DNA from: Ectothiorhodospiraceae bacterium
GTDB lineage: Bacteria; Pseudomonadota; Gammaproteobacteria; Nitrococcales; Aquisalimonadaceae
Reading direction: 5' to 3'
DNA: 64,000 nt
Assembly (NCBI GenBank): GCA_020831885.1
Contig: JAFIFU010000009.1
Location: 1-64,000, forward strand
How positions within the stretch are numbered: position 1 is the stretch's first letter; every line of letters begins with the position of its first letter. A program made the position numbers and the translations under genes. This document shows positions 8,438-17,500 of the stretch, in pieces. The notes beneath the pieces are model-generated. The model searched no databases. It had not been told where the DNA came from and was given only the letters and a program-made list of their open reading frames with translations.

Positions 8438-8579
8438 TCGCGCAGGACATTGACGGCACAAGGGATTGCCGGAAGGAGCGCCGCATCGGGTTATAAGGCC
8501 GACTGAGAGCTATCCCTTGTGTGATCAGGGGCACGCGAGATCACCCGGGATCCAGGCCAGGCCCCACGACTGCGCGGAT

Positions 8580-8593
8580 TTGCCCCAGGTCAA
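8580..8593. promoter_or_regulatory. FNR/DNR-like box upstream of nnrS
   Basis: TTGCCCCAGGTCAA: right half GTCAA, left half TTGCC, 4-bp spacer. Its centre is about 72 bp before the NnrS start. Class II geometry predicts a -10 hexamer at about 8616-8621, and TAAGAT is found exactly there. The match to consensus is weaker than the other boxes, but the spacing supports it. Confidence 0.5.
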
Positions 8594-8615
8594 TGACAGC
8601 CTGACCGCCAGGCTT

Positions 8616-8621
8616 TAAGAT
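8616..8621 (+). promoter_or_regulatory. candidate -10 element of nnrS
   Basis: TAAGAT, placed as expected for a promoter whose activator box is centred at -41.5 (start near 8628). Leader to the ATG at 8659 would be about 30 nt. Confidence 0.4.
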
Positions 8622-8658
8622 GTATCTTCAATCCTTTTTTTGACATGGGGATCCGTCC

Positions 8659-9804
8659 ATGCTTCGCGCCCTGTTCTCCATCGGGTTCCGGCCCTTCTTT
8701 CTTGCCGCCGGATGGCTCGCCGCTGTCTGGATTCTCACCTGGACTGCCTACCTTCATGGCAGTTGGCCCGACCTTGCCGGCATTTCCCCGATACTCTGGC
8801 ATGGGCACGAAATGCTGTTCGGTTTCACCGCGGCGGTGATCGCGGGCTTCGTGCTCACCGCTGTCCAGAACTGGACCGGTCTCCGCTCCACCACACCGGG
8901 CAGCCTTGCCGCACTGCTACTGCTGTGGCTGCTGGCGCGCTTGGGTTTCCTGTTTCCGGATACGGTGCCGCTCTGGTTTACCACGCTGGCGGACATCGCC
9001 TTTTTCCCGGCCCTGGGCCTGATGATGGCGCGGGTGTTGCTGAAGGCCGGCAACCGGCGCAACTATGCCTTCCTGCCGCTATTCGCCGTCCTGACGCTGC
9101 TGAACGGGGCCATGCACCTGGAGTTTCACGGCGTGATCCATGGCATCGGCATGCCTGCCCTGCAGCTCACAGTCTACCTGATCACGGTCCTGCTGGTATT
9201 CATGGGCGGACGCGTCATTCCGTTCTTCACCAGCCGCCGCCTGCCCCATCTGGAGGTGCGGCAGTGGCCCTGGCTGAACTGGGCGTCCACGCTGAGCGTG
9301 CTGGCTCTGGTCCCGGCCTATCTGTTGCTGGGCCGACATCCGGCGCTGGCCCCATTGCTGGCCATCGCCGGCGCCCTTACCCTGGTCAGGCTGCTGGCCT
9401 GGAAACCCTGGGGTACGTTCCGGGTGCCCCTGCTCTGGATCCTGCACCTGGCCTACCTCTGGATACCCATCGGCCTGTTCGTTCAGGCAGCACACCTGTT
9501 CGGCTACCCAGTGGCCTGGTCCATGGGCGTGCATGCCCTGATGGTGGGCGCCATGGGCGGGCTGTGTCTGGGGATGATGGCCCGGGTCTCCCTGGGACAT
9601 TCCGGCCGTCCGCTGGAGGCGCATCCGGTTATGGCCGTCAGCTTCGCCTTGCTCATCGCCGCCGCCCTGGCGCGCCTGTTCATGGCCATGCCAGGGGCGG
9701 GGAACTGGCTGATGGGTACTTCCGCCGTCCTGTGGTCGGCGGCATTCCTTATCTTCGCCAGCTACTACACACCGATCCTGCTGGCCCCAGAGCCGCGCCG
9801 ATAG
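8659..9804 (+). CDS. nnrS: NnrS family haem-copper membrane protein
   Basis: A 381-residue protein with about 12 transmembrane segments. Family signatures visible are FSIGFRPFFLAA at the N terminus, WHGHEMLFGF, the H-x3-H pair in MHLEFHGVIHG, and GGRVIPFFTSRR. NnrS proteins relieve nitric oxide stress in denitrifiers and are usually under DNR/NnrR/NsrR control. Start ATG 8659 follows GGGGATCC. It sits downstream of ubiUVT and a DNR-like gene with its own DNR-type box, consistent with NO-responsive expression. The exact chemistry of NnrS is not established. Confidence 0.92.
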   Translation: MLRALFSIGFRPFFLAAGWLAAVWILTWTAYLHGSWPDLAGISPILWHGHEMLFGFTAAVIAGFVLTAVQNWTGLRSTTPGSLAALLLLWLLARLGFLFPDTVPLWFTTLADIAFFPALGLMMARVLLKAGNRRNYAFLPLFAVLTLLNGAMHLEFHGVIHGIGMPALQLTVYLITVLLVFMGGRVIPFFTSRRLPHLEVRQWPWLNWASTLSVLALVPAYLLLGRHPALAPLLAIAGALTLVRLLAWKPWGTFRVPLLWILHLAYLWIPIGLFVQAAHLFGYPVAWSMGVHALMVGAMGGLCLGMMARVSLGHSGRPLEAHPVMAVSFALLIAAALARLFMAMPGAGNWLMGTSAVLWSAAFLIFASYYTPILLAPEPRR

Positions 9805-10043
9805 CCGACGCCAGCCCTTGAGCGGTGAGGACTGATGACTCCGCGGGCCGTCTCACCCTGCCCGCGGGGATCATCCGGCCGCCCTGCACCGTTATCTGCC
9901 ATCCAAGGAAGCGGGCGGGGAACCGGCTTCGGGGAGTGCCATGCGCGACACGCAGCCGCATCGGGTATCCTTCCCTGGACGCGACGGCAACGAGCCGGTG
10001 ACCGCATTCCCGCTGCTGACCCGCGGATGACCATGGACTGCAT

Positions 10044-10808
10044 GTGTTTGATGTGATCGTGGACGTTCTGCTTCCTGCCGGATTCTCTCCCTGGCTCGGG
10101 TTTGCCCTGGTCCTTGCGGCCGCCCTGACGTCCATGGTGACGGCTTCCCTGGGGGCCGGCGGCGGCGTCATCCTGCTGGCCTTGCTGGCGCTGTCAGTAC
10201 CTCCATCAGCCATCATCCCGGTGCACGGTCTGGTTCAGCTGGGGTCCAACGTCAACCGGATGCTGATGCTCTGGCGTCACGTGGATCTGCGGACCATCGC
10301 CTGGTTTGCGCCCGGGGTTGCGCTGGGCGCGTGGTTGGCCAGCCTGGTGCTGGTTGAATTGCCGGCGAACGTGATCCAGCTCTGTATCGCCGGTTTCATC
10401 CTGCTATTGGTCTGGGGGCCGGCGGTTCCCCGGCAGGCGCTGGGGGCGGTTGGAACCGTGCTCGCTTCCACGTTCACCAGCTTCATCAGCATGTTCGTGG
10501 GCGCCACCGGCCCTCTGGTGGCCGCCTACGTCAAGCAGCAGCAGAGCCACAAACGGTTCGGAACGGTGGCCACCTTCGCCGCCGCCATGAGCCTGCAGCA
10601 TGCCCCCAAGGCACTGGTCTACGGGGCGGCCGGTTTCGCCTTCCGGGAATGGCTTGGCCTGGTCGCGGTGATGATCGCCGCCGGGGCCCTGGGCACCTGG
10701 CTGGGCATACGCCTGCTGGGCCGCCTGGGGGACCGCCGCTTCGATCTGGTGTTCCGCATCCTGCTCACGGCGCTGGCGCTACGCCTGTTCTGGCAGGCGG
10801 CATCCTGA
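10044..10808 (+). CDS. TauE/SafE family sulfite/anion permease
   Basis: Predicted 254-residue membrane protein with about eight hydrophobic segments and the two internally similar halves of the TSUP family; ASLGAGGGVILL in the first half and SMFVGATGPLVAAYV in the second carry the Gly-rich repeats. TSUP members move sulfite, sulfoacetate or other small organosulfur anions; the substrate here is unknown. The start is uncertain: GTG 10044 is used, with another GTG at 10053. A hairpin terminator follows the stop. The roughly 240 bp before it hold nothing I recognise. Confidence 0.8.
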   Translation: MFDVIVDVLLPAGFSPWLGFALVLAAALTSMVTASLGAGGGVILLALLALSVPPSAIIPVHGLVQLGSNVNRMLMLWRHVDLRTIAWFAPGVALGAWLASLVLVELPANVIQLCIAGFILLLVWGPAVPRQALGAVGTVLASTFTSFISMFVGATGPLVAAYVKQQQSHKRFGTVATFAAAMSLQHAPKALVYGAAGFAFREWLGLVAVMIAAGALGTWLGIRLLGRLGDRRFDLVFRILLTALALRLFWQAAS

Positions 10809-10829
10809 GCCGGTCCACGGAACAGGAAG

Positions 10830-10850
10830 GCGGGGGCGTGATGCCCCCGC
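10830..10850. terminator. hairpin between convergent genes
   Basis: Perfect 8-bp GC-rich stem GCGGGGGC / GCCCCCGC with loop GTGAT. It lies between the stop of the TauE/SafE gene and the stop of the minus-strand gene ending at 10861 and could serve both. There is no long T tract. Confidence 0.6.
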
Positions 10851-10860
10851 TGCTGCCGAT

Positions 10861-11685
10861 TTACCGGAACAGGCCGCGCACGCCTTCACGCACGCTGTCC
10901 CGCACTTCACGTCGGGTTTCCCCGGCCGCTTCGTCACGGGCATCCTCGCCGGTGCCCTGCATCTGCCGGCCCAGCCAGCCCGGCTGACGCTCGCTGTCGC
11001 GATCCCGGCCCGCGCCACGTTGCGGTTCACCGCCAGCGTCCGGACGACGGGCCGCCGCCGGGAGTTCCCGCTGCTGCACGTTGGGCGGCAACTGGAAATT
11101 GCGGTCACTCAGCCGCTCCGTGCTGATGGCGGTCAGCTCCATGTCATCCGCGCGCAGCACGCCGTAATGCCCCGGGTCGATGCCGATCACATCACCGAAA
11201 CCGGCCTGGTCGTTGACGTTGCCGAACAGCTCCGCCATGCGCTCCATGGCCCGCCCCATGTCGCGGACACGGGGATCGTCACTCAACACCACCTCGCCGT
11301 CATCGCGCCAGTCGTCGGCCCACTCGTCACCGACCTCCACCCGGTAGCGCTCGCCGGTGATGCCGGCCACGGTTTCCCGCTCACCCAGCGCAGTGACCCG
11401 CACCTGGTCGCCACTGGCTTCCGCTTGCACCATCTCCCGGATCTGTTTGCCGGAGACCGCAAACCACTGCCCCCCGTCCCGGTTGAGTGCGTAGGCTTCC
11501 CCGCCGGTGATCAGCAAAAACCCGTCCTCCGGGAGGCTGAACCGGATATGGTCGTCATCCCGGTACTCGATGGTGAATTCACCCTCCGGCGTGGTGTAGA
11601 CACCCCGGGTGTCCGCCTGAGCCTGGGCGACCAGCAACAGGGCCACCAACAGGCCTGCCGCCTTGGCCGTGACTGTCATTCGCAT
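10861..11685 (-). CDS. secreted hypothetical protein
   Basis: Predicted 274 residues with a clear Sec signal peptide (MRMTVTAKAAGLLVALLLVAQAQA, mature start near ADTRG). A beta-rich middle of the DUF4412 type may be present (hydrophobic strands alternating with GERYRVEVGD). The last 90 residues are disordered and very rich in Arg, Asp and Glu (from about residue 190). Start ATG 11685 follows GGGGAGGACATA; an upstream in-frame ATG at 11733 lacks a ribosome site. The gene stands alone: the acyl-CoA synthetase gene ends about 100 bp upstream of it on the same strand. Function unknown; export to the periplasm is the only firm inference. Confidence 0.7.
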   Translation of the reverse strand: MRMTVTAKAAGLLVALLLVAQAQADTRGVYTTPEGEFTIEYRDDDHIRFSLPEDGFLLITGGEAYALNRDGGQWFAVSGKQIREMVQAEASGDQVRVTALGERETVAGITGERYRVEVGDEWADDWRDDGEVVLSDDPRVRDMGRAMERMAELFGNVNDQAGFGDVIGIDPGHYGVLRADDMELTAISTERLSDRNFQLPPNVQQRELPAAARRPDAGGEPQRGAGRDRDSERQPGWLGRQMQGTGEDARDEAAGETRREVRDSVREGVRGLFR

Positions 11686-11782
11686 TATGTCCTCCCCTTC
11701 TGCACGCAGAGTCCGGCCCCAGTATGGCGCCACCGGGACCTACGGAAAGCAACCCGTTCGGGCTACCCCGGACGGGTAACTG

Positions 11783-13414
11783 TCATGCCATCGTATCACC
11801 CCCGCCGGCGAACTCCTGCTGCCGGAGGACATTCCGGCGTATCTTGCCGGTCGCGGTCTTGGGCAGTTCGTCGACGAAAGCGATTCGCCTGGGATACTTG
11901 TAGGGTGCGGTGAGCATCCTGGCATGCTGCTGCAACTCCGCGACCATCGCGTCGCTTCCGGCGTGTCCGGGCCGCAACACCACATAGGCCTTGACCACTT
12001 CCCCCCGTTCCGTATCCGGACTCGGTACCACGGCACACTCCTGAACCGCCGGGTGCTCCATGAGCACGTTTTCCACCTCCAGCGGTCCGATGCGGTAACC
12101 GGAGGCATTGATCAGATCATCATCACGCCCTTGGTAGAACAGATAGCCGTCGTCATCCATCAGGGCCCGGTCACCGGTCAGGAAGTACTCCGTGCCGTCC
12201 ACCGTGATCCGGGTGGCTGCCGTCCGTTCCGGGTCGTCCCAGTAGCCCAGCATGACCTGAGGATTGGGCAGACGGATTGCCAGGCGTCCCGGCTCTCCGG
12301 CGGCGGCGAGGGCAGCCGTATCGTCCCGCAGCACCACCGCCTCGGTCCCCGGCAGGGGCTTGCCCATGGAACCGGGTTTCACCGGCATGACGCGAAAGTT
12401 CAGCACCGTCATCAGTGTTTCCGTCTGACCGTAGCCGTCCAGCAGCGGCGTGCCCATGACCTCCTGCCAGCGGGTCACCACGGCCGGATTCACCGACTCC
12501 CCGGCGGATACGGTGAGACGCAGAGCCGGGTACGCTTGCGCGTCCAGCGGTTCGTTGAGCAACCGTCGCAGCTCCGTCGCGGAAGCGCAGAAAACCGTCA
12601 CACCGTAGTCGCGCAGGAGGCGCAGCCGCTCCTGGGGATCAAAGGGCCCATCGTGAAACAGCACCGGGGTGCCGCAGCTCCAGGGACCGAACAGGATACT
12701 GGTACCGGCCTTGCTCCAGCCGGTATCCGCCGTGCACCACATGAGATCCCGCTCGTCCAGGTCCAGCCAGTACCAGGCCGACACGCGCCAGGCATACAGG
12801 GCCCGGGCCGCATGGGTCACACCCTTGGGGTGGCCGGACGAACCGGACGTGTAGTAGAGAATGGCCGGTTCGTCGGCGCGCAGCCGGACCGGATCGAATT
12901 GCGGGGGCTCGGCCGCCATAAGCGCATCCAGGGTCTGCCAGCCCTCCGCCTCGCCCACGGCGATACGCAGCAAGGCCGGAGGGGCGGATGCGAACTTTCC
13001 GGCATTGGCCGCCGTGGCGACCACGGCGACGGCGCCGGAATGCCCGATACGGTATGCCAGGTCGCGCTCCGTGAGCATTTCCACGCAGGGTATCGGGATC
13101 GCCCCGCATTTCAGGCAGGCCACCATGGTGATCTGCCATTCGGGAACCCGTGGCAAGGCCACCAGCACCCGGTCCCCCCGTTTCACCCCCAGGCGGGTCA
13201 GGCCGTTGGCCAAGCGGCTGCTCTGCTCGCTGACATCGCGGAAGGTGTAGCGCCGCTCCCGCCCGGCGGCATCCACGCAGATCATCGCCAGGTGGTCCGG
13301 ATTCCGGGCCAGTGCGTCCACCACGTCCCCGGCGAAATTGAAGCTCGCCGGGATCTCCCAGCGGAACGCCCTGGCTGCCTGGACATAGTCACGCATGGCG
13401 ATTCTTCTTGTCAT
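11783..13414 (-). CDS. AMP-dependent acyl-CoA synthetase (medium-chain type)
   Basis: A 543-residue adenylate-forming enzyme. The P-loop YYTSGSSGHPKGV, the DGYGQTET aromatic-acid/acyl motif, TGDRALMDDDGY and the C-terminal catalytic-lysine region PKTATGKIRR are all intact. The overall pattern (WCTADTGWSKAG, KPGSMGKPLPG) resembles the ACSM/medium-chain or benzoate-CoA-ligase group. It activates a carboxylic acid to its CoA thioester. Start ATG 13414 follows GGAGGGGAGT. Last of three minus-strand catabolic genes after an oxidase and an iron-type alcohol dehydrogenase, which suggests amine or alcohol oxidation ending in CoA activation (inference). Confidence 0.88.
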   Translation of the reverse strand: MTRRIAMRDYVQAARAFRWEIPASFNFAGDVVDALARNPDHLAMICVDAAGRERRYTFRDVSEQSSRLANGLTRLGVKRGDRVLVALPRVPEWQITMVACLKCGAIPIPCVEMLTERDLAYRIGHSGAVAVVATAANAGKFASAPPALLRIAVGEAEGWQTLDALMAAEPPQFDPVRLRADEPAILYYTSGSSGHPKGVTHAARALYAWRVSAWYWLDLDERDLMWCTADTGWSKAGTSILFGPWSCGTPVLFHDGPFDPQERLRLLRDYGVTVFCASATELRRLLNEPLDAQAYPALRLTVSAGESVNPAVVTRWQEVMGTPLLDGYGQTETLMTVLNFRVMPVKPGSMGKPLPGTEAVVLRDDTAALAAAGEPGRLAIRLPNPQVMLGYWDDPERTAATRITVDGTEYFLTGDRALMDDDGYLFYQGRDDDLINASGYRIGPLEVENVLMEHPAVQECAVVPSPDTERGEVVKAYVVLRPGHAGSDAMVAELQQHARMLTAPYKYPRRIAFVDELPKTATGKIRRNVLRQQEFAGGGDTMA

Positions 13415-13466
13415 ACTCCCCTCCACTGGACAACGCTCAGGACCCGCCGGATTGAGAGCCTGGCAA

Positions 13467-14639
13467 TTACCAGGCCCGCTCCAGTATCTGCAGCACGTCT
13501 TCCACCTGCCTGACCGGACGCGGATTGCTGCGCACCCAGATGTTTTCCATCGCGCCTTCGGCGATCTGAGAGAACTGCTCCTGCTTGACGCCCACGTCCC
13601 GCAGCCGGGTTGGCAGCCCCAGGGAATTGATCAGGGATTCCACGGCAGCGGCGGCATCGCCATCGGTACGCCCCATGGCCCGGGCCACCCATTCCTGCCG
13701 TTCCCGGTTGGCGGCCAGCTCGTTATTCCAGCGCAGGACGGTGGGCAACAGCACGCAGGAGGTATAGCCGTGGCTGACCCCCACCGCAGCCCCCAGGCTG
13801 TGGCCGATGCCGTGGCTTGCGCCGTAGGGCACCCGCAGGATGCCCTGGCTGGCCAGCCAGGCACCGTGCATGGCCTGCATGCGGGCATCCAGATCGTCCG
13901 GACGGGAGCGGCATCCGGGCAGGGCCTGCCGCAGCAGGTCCAGCGCATGCAGGGCGCAGCCGTCCACCAGCGGAGCCGGCGCACCGGAACAGATGGACTC
14001 CACGGCGTGGTCCACGGCGCGGATCCCGGTGGAGAGCCAGAGCCATTCCGGTGTGTGAACGGTAACGGCGGGATCCAGCAGCACGGCGACCGGGCCGATC
14101 TCACGGCCGGTATAGCCGTGCTTCACCCGGCGCACCGTGTCCGTACAGCCGCCGAAATTGGAGAACTCCGCACCCGACAAGGTGGTGGGTACCGCAATCT
14201 GGCGCATGGGCGGAGAACCCACCTGGGGCACGTGGCGGCTGCCGTCCTCATTCACGCGCACATGCCAGTTGTCCAGCGCATTCTCATCGCTGACCCCCTC
14301 GGCCAGAGCGATCAGCAGAACCTTGACCGTGTCGATCACGGTTCCGCCGCCCACGGAGATGATCAGGTCCGGATCAGCGTCCCGCACCGCCCCGGCGGCG
14401 GCGATCACCGTTTCCCGTGGTGTGTGCTCCCGGCACTCGTCGAAAATGCCGGCACACCGCGACCCCAGCGCCTGCGCGATGTCGGACACCACCGGTGTGC
14501 TCCGGTTCAGGGTACGGCTGGCGACAATGAACACCCGTTCCGCCCCGCGACGTGTCGCCTCGTCACAGACCGCCTCCGTCGCCGGTGTTCCCCAGGAGAC
14601 GCGCTCCTGTGCGATGTAGTCGTATGTCCCCGAATGCAT
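13467..14639 (-). CDS. iron-containing alcohol dehydrogenase
   Basis: A 390-residue class III (Fe-ADH / maleylacetate reductase-like) dehydrogenase. The NAD(P)-binding signature ISVGGGTVIDTVK is clear. Metal-ligand regions are the DHAVES stretch and the GASHGIGHSLG stretch, with a further His in VSHGYT. Start ATG 14639 follows AGGGGGAGGGGATC; an upstream ATG at 14693 is less likely. It converts an alcohol to an aldehyde or the reverse, substrate unknown. It lies 52 bp from the acyl-CoA synthetase and 60 bp from the FAD oxidase, so one operon is likely. Confidence 0.85.
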   Translation of the reverse strand: MHSGTYDYIAQERVSWGTPATEAVCDEATRRGAERVFIVASRTLNRSTPVVSDIAQALGSRCAGIFDECREHTPRETVIAAAGAVRDADPDLIISVGGGTVIDTVKVLLIALAEGVSDENALDNWHVRVNEDGSRHVPQVGSPPMRQIAVPTTLSGAEFSNFGGCTDTVRRVKHGYTGREIGPVAVLLDPAVTVHTPEWLWLSTGIRAVDHAVESICSGAPAPLVDGCALHALDLLRQALPGCRSRPDDLDARMQAMHGAWLASQGILRVPYGASHGIGHSLGAAVGVSHGYTSCVLLPTVLRWNNELAANRERQEWVARAMGRTDGDAAAAVESLINSLGLPTRLRDVGVKQEQFSQIAEGAMENIWVRSNPRPVRQVEDVLQILERAW

Positions 14640-14699
14640 GATCCCCTCCCCCTCTTTCGTAAGCTTCTGGAACCTTGATTTTCGAAAGGTCACCCACCG

Positions 14700-16046
14700 T
14701 CAGCCGGCGCGGTAAGACGCGTCAAGCCGTACCCGCTGACGCCGGGCATCCCGCGCGTCCAGTAATCGGTAGTATTGCACCAACACCCGCACGGCCGGCC
14801 CGCGCAGGGCATGCAGGGGAATGGGCCTTAGCGGTGTCACCGGATACGGCAGCCGTTCCGGCGCCGTTCCACTGACCAGGTCCGCCAGCAGCCGCCCCAT
14901 GACGGTGGCCATGGCCACGCCGCGGCCGTTATAGCCCAGGGCGGCAAAAACATTCCGGTCCAGTCTGTGCAGATGCGGCAGATGGTCCCCGGTCATGGCC
15001 ACCCGGCCGGCCCAGATGAATTCCGGTTCCACGTCCCGGGTCTCCGGAAACAGCGTCCACATGGCCTCCAGCAGACGGCGACCGTCCTGAAAGGCAGGAC
15101 GGTCAGTGAAACGGCCACGTCCACCCATGATCAGCCGCCCCTGGGCATCCAGGCGGTAATACCACAGCAGCCGCCGGGTATCGGAGGCGGTCTGCCCTCC
15201 GGAAAGGATCCGTGCCCGCAGCTCCGGGGGCAGTGGACGCGTGGCCAGTTGCTGGCTGAACACCGGCACGACGCTTCGTGCCAGTCCCGGCCAGAGCGTG
15301 TCCGTGTAGCCGTTGGTTGCCAGCACCACGCTATCAGCCGTCACCGAGCCTTGCGAGGTGCTGATGCGCCACTGACGTCCTTCCGCCTGCAGACCCAGCG
15401 CCCGGGCGTTGCCGAACAGCCGGACCCCGTGGCGCTGCCCGGCCCGAGCCAGGCCACGGGCATAAGACAAGGGCTGCACGCTGCCGCCCCGCGGATCCAG
15501 CCAGCCGCCGCGATAGACGGGCCGACAACCGATCAAGGCATGAACCTGCTCAGCATTCAGCAGGCGCACCGGCACGCCGCGCTCTTCCCACTGTCTGGCA
15601 CGGGCGGTCACCGCCACCAGCGCGGCATCACTATGGGCCGGCTGGATCCAGCCCTGTTGCACCGCGTCGCAGGCAATGTCATGCCGACGGATCAAGGCGA
15701 ACAATTCATCGGCCGCGCCTCCCACCGTCTCGACAATGCGGCGACCGGCGTCGCCTCCGAACCGGGCCTCCAGCAGATCGGGATCGTCCTTCAGTCCGGG
15801 AATGACCTGCCCGCCGTTGCGGCCTGACGCCCCCCAGCCCGGCTCGGCCGCGTCCAGCACCACCACATCGCGGCCGGACTCGGCCAGATGCAGCGCCGCG
15901 ACCAACCCCGTGTACCCTGCGCCGATGACTGCCACCTGAGAACGTACCGGGCCGGACAACGTCTCGCAGGGCGGAGCCGGTTCCGCCGTCGCGGCCCAGA
16001 GAGAGGGTGGCAGAGACGGTGTTTTCATTTCCGGGATATCAGCCAT
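14700..16046 (-). CDS. FAD-dependent oxidase, DadA / gamma-glutamylputrescine oxidase-like
   Basis: A 448-residue DAO-family flavoprotein. The dinucleotide fold VAVIGAGYTGLVAALHL has Gly at 42, 44 and 47, preceded by a 36-residue N-terminal extension typical of PuuB-like enzymes. WGASGRNGGQV is the flavin-contact motif of the glycine oxidase/PuuB group, and FAALGYNGRGVAMAT is the C-terminal FAD site. It should oxidise an amine or amino acid with release of ammonia. Its gene neighbours (alcohol dehydrogenase, acyl-CoA synthetase) could process the resulting aldehyde or acid. Substrate not determined. Confidence 0.82.
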   Translation of the reverse strand: MADIPEMKTPSLPPSLWAATAEPAPPCETLSGPVRSQVAVIGAGYTGLVAALHLAESGRDVVVLDAAEPGWGASGRNGGQVIPGLKDDPDLLEARFGGDAGRRIVETVGGAADELFALIRRHDIACDAVQQGWIQPAHSDAALVAVTARARQWEERGVPVRLLNAEQVHALIGCRPVYRGGWLDPRGGSVQPLSYARGLARAGQRHGVRLFGNARALGLQAEGRQWRISTSQGSVTADSVVLATNGYTDTLWPGLARSVVPVFSQQLATRPLPPELRARILSGGQTASDTRRLLWYYRLDAQGRLIMGGRGRFTDRPAFQDGRRLLEAMWTLFPETRDVEPEFIWAGRVAMTGDHLPHLHRLDRNVFAALGYNGRGVAMATVMGRLLADLVSGTAPERLPYPVTPLRPIPLHALRGPAVRVLVQYYRLLDARDARRQRVRLDASYRAG

Positions 16047-16052
16047 GGTGGA

Positions 16053-16157
16053 CTAACCGACCTGCCGGCCCAGATCCCGCACCTGCTCCAGCGCCGTTCC
16101 GACATGCGGCTGGCCCGCATCCGGATGCCCCTGAAGAATCAGAATCCGCTTACCCAT
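16053..16157 (-). pseudogene. 34-codon flavodoxin-fold NAD(P)H oxidoreductase fragment
   Basis: A minus-strand frame from ATG 16157 to TAG. It reads MGKRILILQGHPDAGQPHVG and 14 more residues, closely resembling the first strand, P-loop and first helix of KefF/MdaB-type NAD(P)H dehydrogenases (MKILIILGHPDP-like), then stops in frame. A good ribosome site (GGAGG, 7 nt before ATG) remains. The family is normally about 200 residues, so this is either a decayed remnant cut off 7 bp before the downstream oxidase gene, or a very short expressed peptide. I favour a remnant. Confidence 0.55.
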
Positions 16158-16220
16158 GCCGCACCTCCGTCCGGGGTGCGGGACACCGGTCGCGCCGGAA
16201 ACCTGCCGGCCCGCGTGACC

Positions 16221-16658
16221 TCAGGCCGTTTCCCGCACCCATTGCATGAAGCGCCGGAGATCCATGACCCCCGCCTGCCGGCCCAGTTCCTGACCATGCC
16301 GGAAAACGGCCAGCGTGGGAATACTCCGTATGCCCAGCCGGGCGGCCAGGGCGGGTTGTTTCTCGGTATCCAGTTTCAACAGACGATAATGGGGCTCCAG
16401 CGCCGCGGCGGCCTTCTCGAAGTCTGGCGCAAACATCCGGCAGGGGGCACACCAGGAGGCCCAGAAATCCACCACAACCGGTATGTCATTACGGTCCACA
16501 TGACGATGAAATCCGTCCGCATCCACCGCCACCGGTTTCCCGGTGAACAGCGGCTGCCGGCACCTGCCGCAGCGGACCGCCTGCTCCAGGCGCTCCTGCG
16601 GAAGGCGGTTGACCGCAAGACACTGCGGACAGACGATGTGAAGCGTATCGGTCATCAT
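16221..16658 (-). CDS. trxC: thioredoxin 2 (TrxC)
   Basis: A 145-residue TrxC. An N-terminal zinc finger is formed by Cys10/Cys13 and Cys30/Cys33 (CPQC, CGRC), followed by a thioredoxin fold with active site WCAPC (Cys70, Cys73), the cis-Pro segment SIPTLAVF and a final VRETA. TrxC is a cytosolic disulfide reductase with a role in oxidative stress. Tandem ATG codons at 16658 and 16655 follow GGGTAGGGGGC. The flavodoxin-fold fragment and the oxidase gene lie downstream on the same strand. The gene is divergent from the methyltransferase gene starting near 16754. Confidence 0.95.
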   Translation of the reverse strand: MMTDTLHIVCPQCLAVNRLPQERLEQAVRCGRCRQPLFTGKPVAVDADGFHRHVDRNDIPVVVDFWASWCAPCRMFAPDFEKAAAALEPHYRLLKLDTEKQPALAARLGIRSIPTLAVFRHGQELGRQAGVMDLRRFMQWVRETA

Positions 16659-16753
16659 GCCCCCTACCCACACATGTTCCGGACCGCTCACCGGCCGGGT
16701 CAGTCCTGGTGTTATGGGGCCGGAAGCTGACAGTCGCAAGCCGAGAGGACGTG

Positions 16754-17419
16754 GTGGGAACGCTTTGCCCGGAACTCGATGCCCTGCTCCAGCCGCGCCT
16801 GCGGCGCGCCCGGATGCAACACACTCCGCTTCCGGACGTACCGGAGCTGCGCCTGTGGCTGTTGAATGCGGATTTCCCCAGCGCAAGCCTCAACCCGGAC
16901 GAGATCCGCTCGGCCATGGATTACCCGGCCTACTGGGCCTTCTGCTGGGCCAGCGGGCAGGTTCTGGCGCGCCATCTGCTGGACAATCCGGCCTGGGTCC
17001 GGAACAAAACCGTGCTGGATTTCGGCTGCGGCAGCGGGGTCGCTGCCATTGCTGCGGCGAAGGCCGGAGCGCGCCGGGTTATCGCCTGCGATCTGGATCC
17101 GGACGCGCGCGTGGCCACGGAAGTGAACGCACGCCTGAACGCTGTGGAACTGTACCTGGCCGCCGATTTCTGGCAGGTACGGGAGCCGCTGGATCTGATT
17201 CTCGCGGCGGATGTGCTCTACGACAGGGCCAATATGGCCTGGCTGCCCCGCTTCCTGGAACACGCGGATGCTGCGCTGGTCGCGGATTCCCGTGTTCGTC
17301 ATTTCTCCGTTCCCAACTACCATCGTGTCGGGGGTGGCCGAAGCTGCACCTGGCCCGATCTGGACGAGGACGAGGAGTTCCGGCAGGTAAGCCTTTACAT
17401 GGGAGCCCGGGACCGATGA
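16754..17419 (+). CDS. class I SAM-dependent methyltransferase (ETFB-lysine/PrmA-like)
   Basis: About 221 residues. SAM-binding motif [21 protein letters not shown] is followed by the acidic residue in IACDLDPDA and a post-motif [10 protein letters not shown]. The architecture resembles small protein-lysine methyltransferases of the ETF-beta / ribosomal L11 type rather than nucleic-acid enzymes. The start is uncertain: GTG 16754 (or 16751) is favoured because GAGAGGAC lies just upstream; a farther GTG at 16709 has no ribosome site. Followed by a strong hairpin and the phosphoketolase gene. Target protein unknown. Confidence 0.75.
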   Translation: MGTLCPELDALLQPRLRRARMQHTPLPDVPELRLWLLNADFPSASLNPDEIRSAMDYPAYWAFCWASGQVLARHLLDNPAWVRNKTVLDFGCGSGVAAIAAAKAGARRVIACDLDPDARVATEVNARLNAVELYLAADFWQVREPLDLILAADVLYDRANMAWLPRFLEHADAALVADSRVRHFSVPNYHRVGGGRSCTWPDLDEDEEFRQVSLYMGARDR

Positions 17420-17500
17420 GGGATGCCGGACCTCCGGACTCGCCAGCGGTTCCGGTGGAAAGCCCGGGAGCCGGACCCACAGGACCAGCGCTTCAGATCC

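Noticed and set aside
11924-13513. 529-codon plus-strand frame opposite the acyl-CoA synthetase
   Set aside because: Shadow frame; the minus strand carries all adenylate-forming motifs.
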